Below are positions 57,647 to 64,000 of a stretch of 64,000 nt of DNA, piece after piece. This stretch comes from Mactromeris polynyma (taxonomy: Eukaryota; Mollusca; Bivalvia; Venerida; Mactridae), in assembly GCA_032209605.1 (NCBI GenBank), contig JASFXZ010000045.1:310001-374000 (forward strand). Reading direction: 5' to 3'. The position numbers and the translations under genes were made by a program. Below the pieces are notes generated by a model. It was not told where the DNA came from. It ran no database searches and saw only the letters and a program-made list of their open reading frames with translations. The stretch's first letter is position 1. Each line of letters opens with the position of its first letter.

Positions 57647-60600
57647 AGAATTGACATCCTGATGATACCAATCAACGATAACTTGATGTTACCAGTGAAA
57701 GTATGATTATGTTACATTACCAATTAGTGAATTGATAACTTGATGTTACAAATAGTCATTTGATAACTGGATTATCAGAGCAGTGTGCTAATACTCGTCT
57801 TTTTTAAAAGTTTCTTTATTACTCAAATATGCAATATTGAATGTTTGTTGTTGTTTAAATAGTTAAATTGAAAGAAAGCATTAGACCTTTAGATTTGACA
57901 TGAAACTATTGTTACTCAGTTTTTGGTAAAGAATTGGTCACTATGGTTTTGCTCTGAGCATTTGACCAAATGATAGACTTATAAAACTGACTGATGTCAA
58001 ATATATTAAATATTGGTTGGCACAAATTTTGTGTATCTATCACCAACATATATGTCATTCATACTTGGATCTAATGCAATCAGAGGTTACTAATATGAGT
58101 TGTTTATCAGTTTAAAACTCTTGGCTATGATTGGTTAGTTTTGAGCTTAGTCTTAAGTTCAACCAATGGCTAGGCTACATTCTGAGATTGGTCTCCAAAG
58201 TCAGTTTATAACTGAAGATTACATTTTCTACACTACTACGTATAATTATTGATGTTTTAACGTTGTACAAATTCTGTGCAAAATATATTTGTTCTTTTGA
58301 GATTGGAAATCCATGTGTGAACGTTATTTACATAGATCTGATGATATTGTGCTTGTCTTTCCGTATTTTCCTTACGTGATTTCTATGTTATTTTATATTA
58401 TTTTACATTATTATAGTATAAATTATATCTTTTTAATTTAAATTTTGCATAATGTCTTTAGCATGATAGAGGGTGTCCTCTAAATGCCATGAAAAATCAA
58501 ATACTTTTTGTTAGATATATTTATTGTTTTTATATGTTTACATCAATGATAGTTAAGCTGTCAAAAGTTGTGTTTAATTTGCTGAAAACTGACCTGAACA
58601 TTGCATTGAATTAATTGTAAAGTCTCATTATTGTCCCATTTCTAGAAAAGAACCACATGTGGAAAAGAAAGCTAAATAATTAAGACATCGCGTCAGAATG
58701 AACATAATTCTTAGAAACAAATTCTGATCTTCAAATGGAAAGAACAAATTATGCAATACTTATAAATATTTCCTTGTTCGTTTAACTCGATATATCACAA
58801 TTAGGCCTCCAAAATATCTTCGGACAAAGCGCTTAAGTTTGTGACATCAAAACTTTAAATGGGAAATACTTGACATCATAATCGACGTCACTAATACAGG
58901 TTTTGTCATGGCTGCGCTCAAATGAATATAGTCACCTTGTGACCCTAACAGCAGTTGTAAGGACCCTGTTTGTTGCTCTTGTGCTCTAGAATGGTGTTAC
59001 GGGGATTTTTCTTGAGCTCTTACATTGTTCATAAATTGGGTTCAGTTTTCAAGCAATTTCTGTGACATATCTGGCATTATTTTGGCTGCAATGATATTGT
59101 GGGGTACTTGACATTTGTATTTTTTTGTAAAATAATTATAAGAAAATTTATAATTAAATATTATACACATTTTTAAGAGATTCTAGACCATTACATTCCT
59201 TTTTGAGTGATGATTTTTTTTTTCTGTTTTGTATATATTGGTATTGTTGGAAATAATATTTTATATTGATAATTACATTCCTGTCGGTTGTTTATATGAT
59301 GGATGTGTATTTACTAATTAATAACTGGTTTTAATTGGACAATCATAGAAAACTGTTATATGGCTTTGTTGCAGCATTATAAACTGGAGCGTGTTTCTTC
59401 TGCCATATTATGATTGTGGTACTCAGTACTTATACCACTATTTTGGTGTCACTGTTGAATAGAGATAGTTCAAGACATCCAAATTGTATTGAGGAAACAG
59501 TCTCACTTTGGACGTGAAATCCATTTCAAATTATTAGAATACAGGATTTTTGTTGGAATAACAACTATGAAAAACAATCATGATCAACTAATTTAAATCC
59601 GATTTGCCATTAAGAAATGCACTCTAGTTCTGCTGTCATTTCTAATTGATCACAAATATATGTTTTATAATTATTTCATAGCAATTAATCAATGAATTTG
59701 TTATAATCAGTAAACAAGAAATATCACAGAAATATTACTCTCATCATATTTTTAACACATTGTCATGTTTTTTTGACTGGTTTTTGTTAATTGTTGTTTT
59801 TTTATACACTTTATGCATATCATATTCTATTCTGCACCTTTTTCAATGTTGTTGTGACTTTTACCATTTTTGTGGTAACTGAGTTAAAGATTTGATACAC
59901 TACATTTTATTTACTGGTCTGGAGCACACCTGGCTCCGATGAACTTGGTTGAGATGTTGGTATCATAACGCAGCGGTCATTGGCTGCCCATGAACATTTT
60001 ATTGTTCAAAATTAAAATTTCTTTCAAACTACATCTTCTCCAGCACTGTTGGATGCTATTTAACCAAATTTGGCTTCAAATCATCTTCTAGTTGGAGAGA
60101 ATCAATGTTTTTCAAATAATGACCGCTGTATAATAAAGCTTTTCTGTATAACAACTTCTTCTGGAGAACTCCTACCCCATATTTAGCCCAAGGCTGGTGG
60201 TAGCTCTGCCAACCTCCCAACATATAATAAGGCTAGAAAGATATTTCATACCATTTCAAAACAAAATTCTCAAAACCCATACTTGGCATCTTGTTTAGAT
60301 ATTTTGTTGAGGATGAATAGAAAGGATTGCATTCTGATTTATGAAAATGAAATACATATATTTTTGCAGCACTTGCTGAACTTTCTTTTTGATGGGAGTT
60401 TTAGCAATTTCTCATTTCTGACACAGGACTATCACAAAATTCATTTCAATTAAGTATATGTAAAGCTATGTTATATCCCAATTAACATTCTTAATTATCA
60501 AGTGGAGACCACAATTATTATTGCAGTGTATAGTGTATTCATAAATGAAAATTATCCATGTCCTATATAATACACATATCATTTAAAATTTATGTTCCTT

Positions 60601-61754
60601 TTTATCACCATGTATATATTTTTACAATATTTTTGGCGTTTCAAATCATTATAATAGACCTTTCCTTATATGTATACATTATGTATTGCTTTTTTAACAT
60701 TCCTATTTGATTAAATTGACAGATGTTAACTGTACCATAATATTCCCACAGATATGGAAAAGGAGATTTGTAAATGGATAAACTCCCGAGTTGAAAATCC
60801 CTCAATATGAAACAACTTGATTTTCACCATACTTGTTTAAAGTATGTCTCTTCAACCAACAGAATGGAGTATGGAAACATACTGATGCTATGCTTCCTAT
60901 CAGTCTGGATGTCACAGAGTTTTCTGCTCTTGCTCTCCTAAATCAGTGGTTGGATTTCAATGAAACTTCAATCGAGTATTGGTACCAAGTCAAATTTGCA
61001 TATTGTCCGCATTTTCTGTCACATTATTTTTGGCAGAGTTATGGCCCTTTAGGGGGTGTTGGGAAGAGACAACAAGCTCTAGTTCATTAGATTACTATTT
61101 ACATAGTATACCCTTGAACAGTGAACACATTTAATAATTTTTTCTAATAATTTCTGCAGAAAAAATATTCACATATTGATGTTTGTAGAACAATCGACTT
61201 AATAAGTAGTGGTTTGATGTATTTTGAGATTATTTAACTATTGAAATCCAATTGGAAATCCACATTCCTTGAATGTTATACTTTTGCAAATATTTTGTAA
61301 TAAAATAACTTCTTTATACCAGAGTGTGTTGTATGTTTTTGTTCACGCTGTAATTCAACTGACTTTCAGTTCTATATGAGCCTCATTCCCGCCATATGAG
61401 ATACCCTCGTGCCAGATATTTCTTGCCGTACCGGAAGCCAGTGAAAGATTCTTATAATCCTGTTCGATCTTCAGAAAAATCATCATGGAAAAACATACAC
61501 ATTATCTAGGGTTCAAACAATGTACTCCACATTTGCTCTACTGACTGAGATAACCTACCCGGCCAATATGTGTCATGTAATTCTGTTCTTAAGTGTTCGC
61601 TTCTTACAAGTAAGCATTGATGAGTTGTTTTCCCAAAGTGCTTTGAATTCTATTTCATCAAATTTTACCAAAGAAAATGATTTGAGACTGAATGTGTTTC
61701 CAATAATAAAACAACAATTTCACAGTATTCTGAACAACATAACACAATATTTTA
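57647..61754. other. 3' UTR of the LolA-like gene and intergenic DNA, no recognised gene
   Basis: AT-rich. A dispersed repeat copy lies at 58095-58215 (tatgattggttagttttgagc, aaccaatggctagg, gagattggtctcc), related to 27749-27995, 48905-49015 and 62985-63115. At 60890-61090 there is a piece of another dispersed repeat (gagttatggccctttaggg). AATAAAATAA near 61300 is a possible polyadenylation signal. QTRT1 converges from the right. Confidence 0.55.
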
Positions 61755-63505
61755 TCATCCATTTAGTTTATTAGTGTTCTCTGTACATAATTTTTTATCA
61801 GAATGACCACATAAATCAACCTTTACTTTTTTCAAAGCTTCAACAGCCCAATCTGGATAATCTCCATTCGGATGACGTATGCGGAAAAAATTCTTGATAA
61901 ACTCTGGAAATCTGTCTTCTTGTATGCTTTTCTGAATAGATCTCATCAGGTCAAACTGTGTGGAGAGAAAAAAAAACGTGGTCATTGTATCGTTAGCAAG
62001 GCACTTGGTGTATCAATCAGTGTCACAATTAGTCTACCACTCACTGTACAAATCAGTTTACCAATTAGTGTACCATCCACTGTACAAATCTGTGGATCAA
62101 TTAGTGTACAACTCACTGCACAAATCGCTCTAACAATTAGTGACCCACTCATTGTACAAAATGGCGCATTATTTAGTGTACCATAACCTTATAAATCGGT
62201 GTTATCAATATGTGGACCACTCGCTGAACAAATCTGTGTATCAATTCAATCACTTTACAAATCAGTGTAACAATTGGAGTACCACTCACTGGACAAATGG
62301 GTGTTTTAATTTTAAAAAATGGTCAGTGTATCAATTAGAGTAACAATTAGTGCACATCATATAAAGATAACACCCAATGCTCTGAAAAAGTAAATAGCCA
62401 TACCTGATAAGCAACATTGTGTACTGTTAATAAGGAACAGGCTACTGGTGACGTGCCCATGGCAACCATATGTAGATACGCTCTGGTATATTTTTTACAT
62501 GTTGAACATTCACACTGGTCGTCTATAGGTCGATAGTCTTTATTGAAGGATTTGTGTTTAATGTTCAAACTTCCTGATGGCACCAAAGCGTTTCCAAATC
62601 TCTGTAATAATAACTCCATTAGTATGAGGATATTATACCTAAACAATAAATAAGCTGTGAATGAAAACCTGACTGTGCATGCGGACGGACATCTAGTTTC
62701 ATAACATTTGACATAAAGGTTTTACTTATGATTTTACTTTGGACAAGTAAACACTGCAGCTGAACACATGTCTTCCAAATTTCAGGAATAGTTACATTTT
62801 ATCCTCAACTGATATGAAAGTTCTTCTAATCTACTTCTTAACCACTATGACAAACTCGGTATAGACATACGATCTCTTATAACTTTCTGTTGCAAGAGTA
62901 ACCAGAATAACTAAATCAATGGGAAATGTCAATTTTTTATAGTAGACTTGTATTAAAAACCATGCCAGGAACTTATTGAACTGAGCTTGGGAGACTTAAC
63001 TCAAATTTAAAGCATCTGATTGGTTGTTTCTGAGCTCAATCTTACAATTGACCAATGACAAGTCTGCATCCAGAGACTGGTCTCTAAAGTCAACTTTGTA
63101 ACCTGGGACTCATGTGATAATCACTGTATGCATATAGCAAAACCTTACTTAAAGACCACCTTGAAACCACTACCACCTTTTTAATGGACTGGAATTAAAA
63201 AGGATGAGGGAAAACATGCTCAGATTACATCACCAGTCAGCATCCTAAATGGACCAGTTTTCAATGTTTCTTCTATACTTTTTCTCAACAATTGGACCAT
63301 TCCACAACTAAGACCCATTTACTTCATTACCATTGGTGGTGTTATCATTGAGGTTTAACAATATAAACATAAACTTGTAAATTTACATAAAGCAAACAAC
63401 TATTAAGTAAATTGAACCTTTTAACTTACAGCAGTTCTAGTAGGAAAAACACAATCATACATATCACATCCCAGGGCTGAACATACAACAAGATCCTCAG
63501 CAAAT
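61755..63505 (-). CDS. QTRT1: Queuine tRNA-ribosyltransferase catalytic subunit 1, last three exons (5' part lies right of the window)
   Basis: Exons in transcript order: 63505-63430, 62601-62404, 61955-61755; phases agree and the reading ends at TGA 61755-61757. QTRT1 with QTRT2 exchanges guanine for queuine at wobble position 34 of tRNAs with GUN anticodons, in cytosol and at the mitochondrial surface. The peptide carries [35 protein letters not shown], the zinc site CECSTC with a later H in LTVHNVAYQ (Cys-x-Cys-x2-Cys..His), and [19 protein letters not shown], all matching the human C-terminal region. The catalytic nucleophile regions upstream are outside the window. The C-terminus runs about 20 residues past the usual end (..KKVKVDL, then [17 protein letters not shown]). 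The intron between the last two exons holds a 36-bp array. Confidence 0.96.
61990..62350 (-). repeat. 36-bp degenerate minisatellite in the last QTRT1 intron
   Basis: Eight or nine copies of a 36-bp unit, on the plus strand cactcactgtacaaatcagt then ttaccaattagtgtac, fading at both ends. An open plus-strand frame over it is a by-product. Confidence 0.9.
63136..63362. mobile_element. Diverged pogo-type MITE in a QTRT1 intron
   Basis: It begins agcaaaaccttacttaaagaccacc and ends gttatcattgaggtttaaca. The family words are present but the terminal CAGT is lost at both ends, so it is an older copy. A dispersed repeat copy lies just before it at 62985-63115. Confidence 0.65.
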
Positions 63506-64000
63506 CTGTAACAATGAACATAAAACAATATACTCAATACAATGAACAAACACACAGAGTTTGAAACCAATTCTGCCCAGTAGTTGCCGAGAAACATGTC
63601 AATACACAAAACGTTCTCTAAATTTACGACATTAAAAAGGAGCATAACTTGGCTAAAATTAGAGTTATGGAACCTGATATGCGAGATCATTTTATGCTTA
63701 AAAGCAGTCAGTACAATAGTTGTTGAGAAACCTACTTTCAAGCAAAACTTTAAAGTTAAAAAGGGGCATAACTTTGTAAATGTGAGTCAGTATATTGGCA
63801 CCTAGCATGCAAGGTCATTTCATGATGTTGAGTAACTGCACGGAGTTTTAAAACGTAATGGTCAGTACCTGCTGAGAAACATGATTACATGCAAACCTTA
63901 AGTGTTCCACACTGTGACACATATGAAACAGTAATAGATTTACTATCTTCATACTAGTTCAATCAAAGTATACCAATTACCCCGACTCTCTTCACATACA
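63506..64000 (-). other. QTRT1 intron, no further exon recognised
   Basis: Two similar stretches at 63570-63700 and 63740-63880 (aaagg(a/g)gcataactt, tgctgagaaac / gttgagaaacct) are pieces of a dispersed repeat. The preceding QTRT1 exon must lie beyond 64000. Confidence 0.5.

Noticed and set aside
60833..61090. 85-codon open frame
   Set aside because: The text matches a dispersed repeat family (gagttatggccctt) and has no protein similarity that I recognise.

Overview
This is a window of animal nuclear DNA. It is AT-rich and intron-rich, with small exons bounded by GT..AG, orthologues of conserved metazoan genes, and a dense mix of short interspersed repeats, MITE-like elements and minisatellites. 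The repeat style (tRNA-derived SINEs, frequent tacatgta words, repeats of the 'tacccctgc' and 'gacctagattt' type) suggests a mollusc, most likely a bivalve. That assignment is inference. There is no bacterial operon, CRISPR array or phage.

Layout. (1) 130-1790 (+): the last two coding exons of a uridine-cytidine kinase, separated by an intron that opens with a 42-bp minisatellite. (2) 5354-12079 (-): SURF1, eight exons, a cytochrome c oxidase assembly factor. (3) 14015-16254 (+): PFDN6, four exons, a prefoldin subunit. (4) 19015-19757: a non-coding tandem duplication. (5) 21186-31374 (+): NDOR1, 15 exons, 593 codons; its introns are loaded with SINEs and minisatellites. (6) 32209-about 35600 (-): a CUB / LDL-receptor class A / single-pass membrane protein whose CUB exons carry frame lesions. 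(7) 39855-40742 (-): a DHHC palmitoyltransferase of the ZDHHC22/24 type with an intronless coding region. (8) 44590-44860 (-): the tail of a decayed non-LTR retrotransposon. (9) 45273-57646 (+): a 15-exon, 664-codon type I membrane protein with a duplicated extracellular module, possibly LolA-like. (10) 61755-63505 (-): the last three exons of QTRT1, continuing past the right edge.

The exon models were assembled by hand. Phases and lengths agree across every junction of UCK, SURF1, PFDN6, NDOR1, the LolA-like gene and QTRT1, which is strong internal support. The genes do not form one pathway: SURF1 (mitochondrial respiratory complex IV), NDOR1 (cytosolic Fe-S electron donor), QTRT1 (tRNA queuosine), UCK (pyrimidine salvage) and PFDN6 (chaperone) are housekeeping genes, and the two membrane proteins are poorly characterised.

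The most unusual signal is that in three unrelated genes (UCK, the LolA-like gene, the CUB-LDLa gene) a minisatellite begins inside the last bases of an exon and repeats the 5' splice site itself in tandem. In UCK the unit is 42 bp, open in the exon frame and phase-compatible, so the array could act as a ladder of alternative donors adding 14-residue repeats.
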